Origin: an uncultured Chlorobiaceae bacterium
GTDB lineage: Bacteria > Bacteroidota > Chlorobiia > Chlorobiales > Chlorobiaceae
Assembly: GCA_903929845.1 (NCBI GenBank)
Contig: CAIYWF010000100.1
Span: 1-29,500 of the forward strand
DNA: 29,500 nt
Direction: 5' to 3'
Each line of letters starts with the position of its first letter. The stretch's first letter is position 1. The notes under the pieces were generated by a model. It was not told the origin of the DNA, searched no databases, and was given only the letters and a program-made list of their open reading frames with translations. The translations under genes were made by a program, and so were the position numbers. Shown here piece by piece: positions 16,971-25,038 of the stretch.

Positions 16971-19127
16971 ATGCAAAAAGAGACCCCAGAATTATCCATA
17001 GAACAGGAACAATTGCGAACGGAAAATGCCGCTCTCAGAAAAAAACTATCTGAAATTGAAAGGAAAACCGCCACTTATGAAGCTGCATACAGAACTTTCA
17101 ATATGGTTGCGGAAGCAACCCATGTAAGGGGAATCTGGAACAACAAACCTGTTTTGTTTGAAATCAGTCTTGATTTTTCAGAGCGAGTACTCTCAGATCA
17201 GACCTTGAGAGAGAGTGAAAAACGATTCAGAGAACTGACGGAGCTTCTGCCTCTCGCACTGTTTGAGACCGATTTAAAAGGCATCATAACCTATGCCAAC
17301 AAGAAAAGCTTTGATACTTTCAGGCACACCCCTGAAAATCAACATCTGGGCATTTCCGGATTCAGTTTCTGTATTCCACAGCAGAGAGAAAAAGCATTGG
17401 TCATTTTTGAAGCTGTAAAACATGGCAACCATGTTTCCAAAGAATTTATGGCCATCAGAAAAGACGACAGCCTGTTCCCTGCTCAGATTTACACTCTGCC
17501 GATCATCCAGAGCGGTCTGGTCATTGGAGCGCGATCACTGGTGGTTGATCTTACTGAGCTGAAAAAAGCGGACAAAACCTTGATCAACAACATTCCGGGA
17601 GCTGTCTATCGCACCAATGACGAAGGCAAAACGATAATGCTCTCAATGATCAGTGATTTTCTGCAGGATTATACCAAAGAAGAGTTCGAAAATGAACTCT
17701 TTGAAACTGGCGCAATGATCCATCTGGAAGACCGGAATGCCCTTGTTGCCGCAAACCAGACACTGAGATCATCAAACACATCACTCGCGCTTTGTTTCCG
17801 TATCGTCATGAAAAACGGATCCATCAGATGGCTTGAAGACCGAAAAACTTCAGCTTTTTCACAGAACGGTCTTTTCACAGGAATCGATGGCATTCTGTTT
17901 GACATCACTGAACGCATCATGGCGCAAGAGGAAAAACACCACCTTGAATCAAATCTCCGCAAAACGCAGCGCCTTGAAACCATCGGAACACTTGCTGGAG
18001 GTATTGCGCATGATTTCAACAATATCCTTACGCCTATTCTTGGGTATGCTGAAATGGGCGTATTCGGCCTCAGCAAAGAAGAGCCCCTCTACGACTACTT
18101 CATTGAAATCTCACAAGCTGCTGAACATGCAAAAAATCTTGTCGCACAAATCCTGGCCTTCAGTAAAGCCCAAGAAAATACACCAGATATTGTAAGCGTT
18201 CAAAAGATTGTTGGTGAAGCCCTTAAGCTGCTCCGTCCTTTGATCCCCTCGACAATTACCATTGAACAACATCTTGACAATTTCTGTCCAAATATACTTG
18301 CCGATCCATCACAAATCCATCAAGTCATAGTAAATCTCTGCACCAATGCCTTCCAAGCAATGGATGAATCGGGAGGGTTACTGAAAATTGAACTCACCGA
18401 GATTCACCCCGATGCTGGCATGCGGAAACTACTCCCGAAACTACATGCAGAAAGTTATGTCAAACTCAGCATTTCTGATACAGGAACAGGGATGGATGAG
18501 ACTACAATGGAACGTATATTCGAGCCGTTCTTTACCACAAAATCAGTCAATAAAGGCACCGGCCTTGGTCTTTCCGTTGTACATGGTATTGTCACAAGCT
18601 TTGGTGGTGAGATTATCGTTGACAGCCATAAGGAAAAGGGAACGACGTTCACAGCATATCTTCCAGTAATCAAAGAAGAAACCGTGAAAGTAGCCATCCA
18701 GGACATTCCGGCAAAGGGAAAGGGGAGTATTCTCTTTGTTGACGATGAGCCGAGTGTTCTCAAAATAATGACGATGATGATCACAAAACTTGGATTCAGA
18801 ATAGAAGCGATGAGTTCGCCCCTGCAAGCTCTCGAACAGTTCCGGCAGAATCCGGAACGTTATGATATCATCATCACCGACCTGACCATGCCTGAAATGA
18901 CAGGCATTGAACTTGCTGAAAAACTGCACAAGAGCAGACCTCAACTACCTGTAATCCTTATGACTGGTTATGGAAAAGATATGGAGCAGACAATTTGTCT
19001 CAGCCAGTACGGCATCTGCAAATTCCTGAAAAAACCGGTCAAACAGGCAGAGTTGGCATCCATAATCAATGGAATAATCTCCGAAAAAACGCCTAACCTG
19101 ACTTATCATGAAAATTCTTGTTATTGA
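16971..19127 (+). CDS. Soluble hybrid sensor histidine kinase with two PAS-like domains and a receiver
   Basis: A 718-residue hybrid kinase. A coiled N-terminus (about 10-40) is followed by two PAS-like sensor regions (about 85-195 and 195-310; the second ends G-I-D-G-I-L-F-D-I-T-E-R). The HisKA domain carries phospho-acceptor His347 in G-G-I-A-H-D-F-N-N-I-L. The ATPase domain has N-L-C-T-N-A-F-Q-A-M (N box), D-T-G-T-G-M (G1) and G-T-G-L-G-L-S-V-V (G2). The C-terminal receiver (about 583-700) has Asp637 in I-I-T-D-L-T-M-P-E-M. There is no transmembrane segment, so it senses something in the cytoplasm. It starts 25 bases after the symporter and overlaps the response regulator by 20 bases. Phosphate would pass from His347 to Asp637 or to the separate regulator. 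Confidence 0.9.
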   Translation: MQKETPELSIEQEQLRTENAALRKKLSEIERKTATYEAAYRTFNMVAEATHVRGIWNNKPVLFEISLDFSERVLSDQTLRESEKRFRELTELLPLALFETDLKGIITYANKKSFDTFRHTPENQHLGISGFSFCIPQQREKALVIFEAVKHGNHVSKEFMAIRKDDSLFPAQIYTLPIIQSGLVIGARSLVVDLTELKKADKTLINNIPGAVYRTNDEGKTIMLSMISDFLQDYTKEEFENELFETGAMIHLEDRNALVAANQTLRSSNTSLALCFRIVMKNGSIRWLEDRKTSAFSQNGLFTGIDGILFDITERIMAQEEKHHLESNLRKTQRLETIGTLAGGIAHDFNNILTPILGYAEMGVFGLSKEEPLYDYFIEISQAAEHAKNLVAQILAFSKAQENTPDIVSVQKIVGEALKLLRPLIPSTITIEQHLDNFCPNILADPSQIHQVIVNLCTNAFQAMDESGGLLKIELTEIHPDAGMRKLLPKLHAESYVKLSISDTGTGMDETTMERIFEPFFTTKSVNKGTGLGLSVVHGIVTSFGGEIIVDSHKEKGTTFTAYLPVIKEETVKVAIQDIPAKGKGSILFVDDEPSVLKIMTMMITKLGFRIEAMSSPLQALEQFRQNPERYDIIITDLTMPEMTGIELAEKLHKSRPQLPVILMTGYGKDMEQTICLSQYGICKFLKKPVKQAELASIINGIISEKTPNLTYHENSCY

Positions 19128-19479
19128 CGACGACGCTGCCGTACGAAAATTTATCAGCATAGCGCTGAAAAGAGAAAACTATACCGTTTTTGAGGCTGAC
19201 AACGGCAAAACCGGCCTCCAGATCTTGCAGAAACAGCATGACATTTCAGGCATGATCACCGACCTGATCATGCCTGAAATGGAGGGTATTGAAACCATTA
19301 TCGAAGTCAAAAAGAACTACCCTGCGATAAAAATCCTGGCTATTTCAGGCGGTGGTAAAGTAAGCCCTGAAAACTACCTTGTTCTGGCCAATGCTCTCGG
19401 CGCAAACAATACTCTGAAAAAACCTTTCAGCGGGCAGGAGTTGATAAAAGTCATTGAAAATCTTGACACCGAATACTGA
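19108..19479 (+). CDS. Single-domain response regulator (CheY-like receiver)
   Basis: A 123-residue receiver domain with no output domain. Asp7-Asp9 form the acidic pocket (V-I-D-D-D), Asp52 in I-T-D-L-I-M-P-E-M is the phosphorylation site, and L-K-K-P-F-S carries the conserved lysine. The usual Thr/Ser position reads A-I-S-G-G-G. It overlaps the 3' end of the hybrid kinase gene by 20 bases, which strongly implies co-expression and partnership. Lacking DNA-binding or enzymatic output, it probably acts by protein contact or as a phosphorelay intermediate. Confidence 0.92.
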   Translation: MKILVIDDDAAVRKFISIALKRENYTVFEADNGKTGLQILQKQHDISGMITDLIMPEMEGIETIIEVKKNYPAIKILAISGGGKVSPENYLVLANALGANNTLKKPFSGQELIKVIENLDTEY

Positions 19480-19484
19480 TTCAG

Positions 19485-20186
19485 TTATTCCGGAAGTACG
19501 TCATAGTATTGCCCAAGAGCCGTCTGAGGCTGCTCAATGTCATTAACCACTTCAAAGGTTTTGTTTTTTGCCTTGTCAAGCCATAATGCTATAACCAGCA
19601 GCTCGGCAACATCAGACCGGTTGATAAACCCGTTCCACAACCGGTCACCGGTATCAACATGAAGCTTATAGTGCAGAGGTTCACCATCTTTCAACCCGCC
19701 AGGCCGGACAATGGTATATGAACGTCCTTCATTGGCGAATACTTTCCTCACATGCTCCTCAGCTTCCCATTTTTTTAGCAGCACACCTGCAAAAAGATTA
19801 AGAGGATGATACCACTTAGTAACGGCAAGAGAACTAACAAGCCCAAAGTGTTTTACTCCGGATTTCACTGCCTCATCAGCCAGCCTCTTTACCCCATCCC
19901 GATCCACATCTGCAGGTGAAGATTCTCCAGAATAAGAGCTGGAACCAAGTGTCGAAATTACAGCATCACAATTTGCTACCGCCTGTGCAATATCAACAGA
20001 GCTTTGAATCTTGCCGATAACAATTTCAACACGATCACCAAACAGACTCAATGCCTTTTCCTTATCCCTCGAAAATACTCTGACAGGAACACCGTAATGC
20101 AAAAGACGTTTTACAACCCATTGGCCAGTCTTTCCCGTAGCCCCTGCGACAAGAACTTTGCCTTTGTACATACTTTCGTTATCCAT
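19485..20186 (-). CDS. NAD(P)-binding SDR-like protein (NmrA/atypical SDR group)
   Basis: A 233-residue Rossmann-fold protein. The nucleotide-binding motif G-A-T-G-K-T-G (about 15-21) is the atypical SDR form G-x-x-G-x-x-G; R-V-F-S-R-D after beta-strand 2 suggests NADP(H) preference. The family then shows D-A-V-I-S-T-L-G-S and H-F-G-L-V-S-S-L-A-V, and no complete Y-x-x-x-K catalytic pair is obvious (T-K-W-Y-H takes its place). Later I-V-R-P-G-G-L and I-N-R-S-D-V-A-E-L match proteins annotated as NAD(P)H-binding or epimerase-like. Substrate unknown. ATG at 20186 is preceded by GGAGAG. It converges on the response-regulator gene with a 5-base gap and belongs to neither neighbouring unit. Confidence 0.8.
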   Translation of the reverse strand: MDNESMYKGKVLVAGATGKTGQWVVKRLLHYGVPVRVFSRDKEKALSLFGDRVEIVIGKIQSSVDIAQAVANCDAVISTLGSSSYSGESSPADVDRDGVKRLADEAVKSGVKHFGLVSSLAVTKWYHPLNLFAGVLLKKWEAEEHVRKVFANEGRSYTIVRPGGLKDGEPLHYKLHVDTGDRLWNGFINRSDVAELLVIALWLDKAKNKTFEVVNDIEQPQTALGQYYDVLPE

Positions 20187-20357
20187 GCCTCTCCATTTAA
20201 ACCACCTTAATTACAAATTATTATTTAATAATGCATTACAATAAAAAACACTGATGACCCCAATATAGTTTCTTTACACAGCCGCAATTTTCCTACTTTC
20301 TATAAAAATGAAATTTCTCTCTCTCTTATTACGAAGCGGAAACTCCACGTGCGCACT

Positions 20358-20378
20358 TCAACAATCAACAATCAACAA
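20358..20378 (+). repeat. Three perfect tandem heptanucleotide copies upstream of the pentapeptide-repeat gene
   Basis: TCAACAA is repeated three times without interruption (20358-20364, 20365-20371, 20372-20378), ending 9 bases before the ATG of the following gene. No Shine-Dalgarno sequence lies between it and the start codon, so the repeat occupies the ribosome-binding zone. Confidence 0.8.
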
Positions 20379-20387
20379 TGATCTGGC

Positions 20388-21452
20388 ATGAACAACATAA
20401 GGACGACAGGGATTCTCACCATTGGAATGGTGCTCTTGTACCAAACGGTATCAGCATACGATCCGGCAACTCTTAACTTGCTTAAAAACAATATTCCAGC
20501 ATGGAATGCGAAGCCTCTTGCAACGCCCGGACATACCGTTGATCTCTCCAGGGCGCCACTTGAAAATGCCGACCTTTCCATCGCCTGCCTTGTCAAGGCA
20601 AATCTCAAGGGTGCGTTCATGAAAGGAGCAAAACTCAGTGACGCAAACATTCAGGGCGCCAACCTCAGATGGAGCATGATGGAAAAAGCCGACTTAAGCA
20701 GAGCCAATATGGCTGACGCCAATCTTTTTGAGGCCAATTTTGAAAATGCAAATCTAAAAGGCACGAACCTTAAAGGAGCAACATTCATTGAACAGGCTAA
20801 TTTTTCCGGAGCCACCTTTTCAAACAACACCATACTTCCGTCAGGTGAAAGAGCTACTTCACGTTGGAGTACAATGCATAATGCAAAATTTGTCAGTGAA
20901 CCTGAAAGTGCAATGCCAACGAGCAACACTTCACCCGCTCCCGAGCATTCAGCGCCGTATACCTCTGGAACCCAAACCGAAGAAATAACCGAAACCGGCA
21001 AAAGTATGCAGCAGGCGGCACTGCCCAATGAAAATTTTGAAAATGCCTCTCTTGATAATGCTGAGATGGAAAATGCCAACCTCATCAATGCTAATTTCCA
21101 TAAAGCAGATTTAGAGTCAGCAAGGATGCATGGGGCCAATCTTCAGGGCGCGAACCTTGACCGTGCCTTTCTCAAAGGAACCGATCTCAGCAATACCAAC
21201 CTTTCAAAAGCAATGCTGTACGGAACAGTACTCAACGGCGCAAACCTGAGCGGCGCAAATCTTGAGGGAGCATCTCTGCTTGATGCTGATCTGGAGGGCG
21301 CAAGACTGGATGGTGCAAACCTGAAAGGAGCAAACATCATGGATGCAAATTTCAACAACGCCAAGCTGTCACCACTCACCATATTACCATCAGGAGAACA
21401 TGCAACAGAAAAATGGGCAGTAATGAAACAAGCGATTTTTGTGAAGCCTTAG
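20388..21452 (+). CDS. Exported pentapeptide-repeat protein with two repeat blocks
   Basis: A 354-residue protein with an N-terminal signal peptide (about 1-23, hydrophobic core followed by T-V-S-A). Two blocks of A(D/N)LxX pentapeptides, residues about 52-150 and 211-335, would each form a right-handed quadrilateral beta-helix; examples are A-N-L-K-G, A-D-L-S-R and A-N-L-E-G. Each block ends in a similar cap of about 25 residues, T-I-L-P-S-G-E-R-A-T-S-R-W and T-I-L-P-S-G-E-H-A-T-E-K-W, so the protein appears to be an internal duplication. A Ser/Pro/Thr-rich linker (about 165-210) joins the halves. Function unknown; such folds usually mediate protein contacts. Periplasmic location is inferred. 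It ends overlapping the convergent gene by 4 bases. Confidence 0.85.
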   Translation: MNNIRTTGILTIGMVLLYQTVSAYDPATLNLLKNNIPAWNAKPLATPGHTVDLSRAPLENADLSIACLVKANLKGAFMKGAKLSDANIQGANLRWSMMEKADLSRANMADANLFEANFENANLKGTNLKGATFIEQANFSGATFSNNTILPSGERATSRWSTMHNAKFVSEPESAMPTSNTSPAPEHSAPYTSGTQTEEITETGKSMQQAALPNENFENASLDNAEMENANLINANFHKADLESARMHGANLQGANLDRAFLKGTDLSNTNLSKAMLYGTVLNGANLSGANLEGASLLDADLEGARLDGANLKGANIMDANFNNAKLSPLTILPSGEHATEKWAVMKQAIFVKP

Positions 21453-21733
21453 CTCTTTTCGGGAAAACGCTTACGGTAAAATAGATGCTGAAGCAGATGA
21501 ACTTTGCTGATATTGGGATCACTCACCAAAAGCCTGTTTTTTTTCCCTGTTCTGGTAACAACGTCAAGAGTTCCATCATCATTGACCTTGTCAACTTTCC
21601 AGAACTTGTCCACCACATAGTGATAATCCTCACCATGTTCAAGAGGATAAACCTGCCTCGCCCTCGGTCCTGGACAGAATGAGCTTTTCGGTTTATGGTA
21701 AATAATTTTATCTCCCGCGCTGAATCTTCTCAT
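21449..21733 (-). CDS. Small conserved protein of unknown function
   Basis: A 94-residue basic protein. It starts M-R-R-F-S-A-G-D-K-I-I-Y-H-K-P-K, then has P-G-P-R-A-R-Q-V-Y-P and Y-V-V-D-K-F-W-K-V-D-K-V, and ends with a D-G-T-L-D-V-V-T-R-T-G-K strand pattern that suggests a small beta-barrel of SH3 or KOW type. I recall similar small proteins in other bacteria but no assigned role. ATG at 21733 is preceded by GGAGAGAG at a suitable distance. It follows the HTH-PAS regulator gene after 44 bases on the same strand and may share its transcript. Confidence 0.75.
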   Translation of the reverse strand: MRRFSAGDKIIYHKPKSSFCPGPRARQVYPLEHGEDYHYVVDKFWKVDKVNDDGTLDVVTRTGKKNRLLVSDPNISKVHLLQHLFYRKRFPEKS

Positions 21734-21777
21734 TTCACCACTCTCTCCTCACAAAACATCATTGTTATAATCAACCT

Positions 21778-22467
21778 CTACAGTGCTGACTTCCTTAAAA
21801 TCATGGTATACTCGTTCAAATCTGACATCGGTTTACACCTTATGTAAAGACAACATTCAACATTTATATAGTTCCATTCGCCGGTTTTGAATCTCGACTG
21901 AAAGGTCACGATATCATCATTTTGCCTCTGTTTCTGTAACCTGCTCTTCACTATAACATAATCATCCGGGTGGATCAAAGAGGATAATCCAACTTCTGAT
22001 AACGCATTTGGTTTATATCCTAAAAACTTTTCAATCGATCCAGTCAAATCAACAATGTATTCTCTATGATCAATAACAGCATAAGCCTCAATGACCGGCT
22101 TGTAGTGCTCAGCATTCCTGTCAACGCTCAAGCGAACCTGTCTGAGCAAATTGTCAATATCCATACGGGAGTATGATAACGCCATCACATTGCTCAGGGA
22201 AGCCAAAGCACCCTCATTTGAGTGACCGTGCAACAACCATTGAATGTCTGCACCATCTTTATCAAGGCGTTCAAGTATTTTTTTGCCGGGCCTGCATTTT
22301 CCCTTGAGATAAGGTGTCATCTGCGCCGGATATTTTATTCCGACTTTTCTGCAAAACGAGTTAACCGATCCATGTTTTTCAAGAATATATTCCCTGAGTC
22401 TTTGACTGAATCCATCACTCAATGAGATAGATAAATGAGGTTCGTTTGTTGATATCATTGTAACCAT
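21778..22467 (-). CDS. HTH-PAS one-component regulator
   Basis: A 229-residue protein with an N-terminal helix-turn-helix region (about 13-70: L-R-E-Y-I-L-E-K-H-G-S-V-N-S-F-C-R-K-V-G, then Y-L-K-G-K-C-R-P-G) resembling XRE/CI-type domains and ending I-Q-W-L-L-H-G. A C-terminal PAS domain (about 125-225) includes F-L-G-Y-K-P-N-A-L and L-I-H-P-D-D-Y. It lacks kinase or cyclase output, so DNA binding gated by the PAS domain is the simplest reading. The ATG at 22467 is chosen because GGAAGGG lies 5 bases upstream. The open frame extends 17 codons to a TTG at 22518 with no ribosome-binding site, and another ATG lies at 22458. Target genes are unknown; the small gene at 21449-21733 and kup are nearest. 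Confidence 0.78.
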   Translation of the reverse strand: MVTMISTNEPHLSISLSDGFSQRLREYILEKHGSVNSFCRKVGIKYPAQMTPYLKGKCRPGKKILERLDKDGADIQWLLHGHSNEGALASLSNVMALSYSRMDIDNLLRQVRLSVDRNAEHYKPVIEAYAVIDHREYIVDLTGSIEKFLGYKPNALSEVGLSSLIHPDDYVIVKSRLQKQRQNDDIVTFQSRFKTGEWNYINVECCLYIRCKPMSDLNEYTMILRKSAL

Positions 22468-22472
22468 GAAAA

Positions 22473-22479
22473 CCCTTCC
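22473..22479 (-). promoter_or_regulatory. Ribosome binding site that fixes the HTH-PAS start
   Basis: GGAAGGG on the minus strand, 5 bases before the ATG at 22467, is a strong Shine-Dalgarno sequence. It argues against the TTG start 51 bases upstream. Confidence 0.7.
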
Positions 22480-22688
22480 GTCATAAGCTAAACTTGGGGG
22501 GACAAAAATCCGCTCCAACCGATAAAAATACCGTTCAACGATTTCTGAACGAGTGGCTGCAACACTGCTCTACACCATATTTTGCAAGATATATAATTCT
22601 ATATTTTATACAATAGTTTTTGAAAACCTGTTCATGAGTGATGTTTTGCCGGATTGTCAACAATAGAGTGCATAAAATCAACCATTTT

Positions 22689-24602
22689 TCAGATCTGAAC
22701 CAGCAAGCCTATCTCAATCACCTGACCTGCAGGAAGATCATAGTATGCCGTTGCACTAAGAGCATTGCGAGCCATCAAGGCAAAAAGTGTTTTCCGCCAT
22801 GAAATCATTTTAGACTTGAGCCCTGTAACAATTCTCTCCCGGCTCAAGAAAAAGCTGATCGCCTCCAACCTGAAATGTAGCCCCTGATGATTGGCAAGGG
22901 CAATGACCTGACGGATATTAGGATATTCCAGAAATCCGTATCGAGCAACAACCTTGAAAAAACCGTCACCAAGTTTGGTCACCTCAACTTTGCGACTATC
23001 TGGAACCCTCGGCACCCGTTCCGTACTGAAATGAAACAAAGCTATTTCCGAATGCATCATCTTGTTGTGACGAAGATTATGGAGCATTGCAATGGGCACT
23101 AAATCTGGATTGGCCGTCAGATAGACCGCCTGACCGTTCACTCGATGGGGCTGCTGTAATGAGAGACTCTGCATAAACTCTTCAATGGTCAGTGTGCGAT
23201 CTGTGAGCTGTTGCAACAGGAGACTGCGTCCCTGTTTCCAGGTAATCATCAGGGTAAAAACCGCAAGCCCCATAACCAAAGGAAACCATGCGCCATGAAA
23301 GAGCTTGCTCATACTGGCAGCAAAAAAGGAAAGATCAATAACCGCAAAAAAGCTGATCAAAATATTAAGGGCAATCTTGTTCCATTTCCAGAGATCGCGT
23401 GCCACATAATAAAAGAGGATGGTTGAAATCAGCATAGTTGCCGTGACGGCGACACCGTAAGCCGAAGCAAGCTTGCTTGACGAGCCGAAACCAGCCACCA
23501 AACCAATAGTAGCGACCATTAATGTCCAGTTTGCGGCAGGAACATAAATCTGCCCGATATGCTTTTCTGAGGTATGTCTCACCGTCAGGCGAGGCATGTA
23601 CCCAAGCTGAATTGCTTGCTGAGTCAGTGAAAAAACACCGGTAATCAGCGCGTGAGACGCAATAATGGTGGCTGAGGTTGAAAGCACCACCATAGGAATC
23701 ATGGCCCACGAAGGCACAAGACCGTAAAACGGATGATGTGACTCCAGAGGAAAGGCAAGAAGCAAAGCACCCTGTCCAAAATAGTTCAGGAGCAATGCAG
23801 GAAGCACCAGCAATACCCAAGTCAACCGGATAGGATGTTTTCCGAAATGGCCCATATCAGCATAGAGCGCTTCGGCTCCCGTAACGGAGAGAAAAACCGC
23901 CCCCAAAACCATAAAGCCCTGAAGGTGATTGTTCAAAAGAAAGGAAATACCGTACCATGGCAGAATCGCCTTCAAGATCTGGGGATACTGAACAATTTCA
24001 ACAAAACCAAGGATACCGATAACGACAAACCACACAAAAATAATCGGACCGAAAAGGGCGCCGACTCTTGCTGTTCCATGATGCTGAAACAAAAAAAGAC
24101 CGACCAGGACTATAATAGTTGCCGGTATAACAAGATCCTTGAACGCCGGTGCGATAATCTGAACCCCTTCGATCGCGCTGAGAACTGATATCGCAGGAGT
24201 AATCATACCATCACCATAAAGCAATGCCGCTCCAAACAACCCTATTACAACCAAAAGCCACCGTTCATAACCATTTTTCTTGCTATGGGTAATGATCAGC
24301 GCGGTAAGAGCAAGAATACCGCCCTCACCGTCGTTATCGGCTTTCATGATAAAAGTAAGATACTTCAGGCTGACAATCAGAAGAAGGGACCAGACAAGCA
24401 GAGAAAGAACACCGAGAACATTCCCTTGTGAGATAGGAATACCATACTCACCATGAAAACACTCCCGAACAGCATAAAGAGGACTGGTACCTATATCACC
24501 GAAAACAACCCCAAGAGCAGCAAGAGAGAGCCCTGCAAGCCGCTTCATGCCAGACTGTCCTGCATGGCTGCTTGAATCGGGTTCTTCCGATCTTTTTGAC
24601 AT
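22689..24602 (-). CDS. kup: Low-affinity potassium uptake protein Kup
   Basis: A 637-residue Kup/HAK/KT K+ transporter, a proton-coupled potassium importer of the inner membrane. The N-terminal signature G-V-V-F-G-D-I-G-T-S-P-L-Y-A (about 33-46) is diagnostic. Twelve hydrophobic helices run to about residue 445, with A-D-N-D-G-E-G-G-I-L-A-L near the first cytoplasmic loop and Y-G-D-G-M-I-T-P-A-I-S-V-L-S-A in a pore helix. A cytoplasmic tail of about 190 residues follows, standard for the family. The ATG at 24602 lacks a Shine-Dalgarno sequence and has a very short leader if the promoter at 24624-24652 is used. It is transcribed toward the HTH-PAS gene, 221 bases away. Confidence 0.96.
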   Translation of the reverse strand: MSKRSEEPDSSSHAGQSGMKRLAGLSLAALGVVFGDIGTSPLYAVRECFHGEYGIPISQGNVLGVLSLLVWSLLLIVSLKYLTFIMKADNDGEGGILALTALIITHSKKNGYERWLLVVIGLFGAALLYGDGMITPAISVLSAIEGVQIIAPAFKDLVIPATIIVLVGLFLFQHHGTARVGALFGPIIFVWFVVIGILGFVEIVQYPQILKAILPWYGISFLLNNHLQGFMVLGAVFLSVTGAEALYADMGHFGKHPIRLTWVLLVLPALLLNYFGQGALLLAFPLESHHPFYGLVPSWAMIPMVVLSTSATIIASHALITGVFSLTQQAIQLGYMPRLTVRHTSEKHIGQIYVPAANWTLMVATIGLVAGFGSSSKLASAYGVAVTATMLISTILFYYVARDLWKWNKIALNILISFFAVIDLSFFAASMSKLFHGAWFPLVMGLAVFTLMITWKQGRSLLLQQLTDRTLTIEEFMQSLSLQQPHRVNGQAVYLTANPDLVPIAMLHNLRHNKMMHSEIALFHFSTERVPRVPDSRKVEVTKLGDGFFKVVARYGFLEYPNIRQVIALANHQGLHFRLEAISFFLSRERIVTGLKSKMISWRKTLFALMARNALSATAYYDLPAGQVIEIGLLVQI

Positions 24603-24623
24603 AATCGATTACAGAAAATGAAA

Positions 24624-24652
24624 ATAGTAGAAACGACGGGTTGTATTTCCAA
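24624..24652 (-). promoter_or_regulatory. Candidate sigma70-type promoter for kup
   Basis: On the minus strand TTGGAA (24652-24647), a 17-base spacer and TACTAT (24629-24624) form a good sigma70-like match. The transcript would start about 15 bases before the kup ATG, so translation would be nearly leaderless. Confidence 0.5.
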
Positions 24653-24905
24653 TAAAAAATATCAGCTAATATAGACAATAAGTTCCAAATCAAAGGGATC
24701 AGATAAACGATGCGAACCTGCTCCCGGGGAAATAGTTAATCATTCCATATTGATTTTTATTCATAAAAAAAGAATCGAAATCCCCTCGATTGATATTGAT
24801 TTGCTGAATAATAATAACATGAACCCTAACCAAAAGACGTATAACACATCCATATCACTTTAAAGCCAGCTATAACCTCCCGAAAAACAAGGCTCTCTGC
24901 AAATT

Positions 24906-24935
24906 TTGCCTGTTTTAAGAAATTTTCCTTATATT
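24906..24935 (+). promoter_or_regulatory. Candidate sigma70-type promoter for rlpA
   Basis: TTGCCT (24906-24911), an 18-base spacer and TATATT (24930-24935). Transcription would begin near 24942. That is too close for a normal leader to the ATG at 24952 and fits better with the downstream start at 25039. Confidence 0.45.
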
Positions 24936-25038
24936 AAAGCATAGACGCAACATGAATAGTATGTTAATTTTTATTCATTTTTTACCTGCCCCTTTCAAGA
25001 GAAAAATGAAAGGCACAGTGGGCTTAAACCCTGAGCGT

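Larger units (their letters stand above)
24603..25038. other. Divergent intergenic region between kup and rlpA
   Basis: No gene or RNA was recognised. It holds candidate promoters for both flanking genes (24624-24652 minus, 24906-24935 plus) and a 6-base inverted repeat, AATCGA (24773-24778) and TCGATT (24786-24791), between them. The rlpA reading frame is open from 24952, so its last part is either coding or leader. Confidence 0.5.

Noticed and set aside
20378..20387. ATG at 20378 as an alternative start for the pentapeptide-repeat gene
   Set aside because: It is in a different frame from the protein.
24653..24905. Possible c-di-AMP-type riboswitch between kup and rlpA, since both gene types can be controlled by one
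   Set aside because: I could not match the conserved core of that riboswitch on either strand, and the candidate promoters would leave this stretch outside both leaders.
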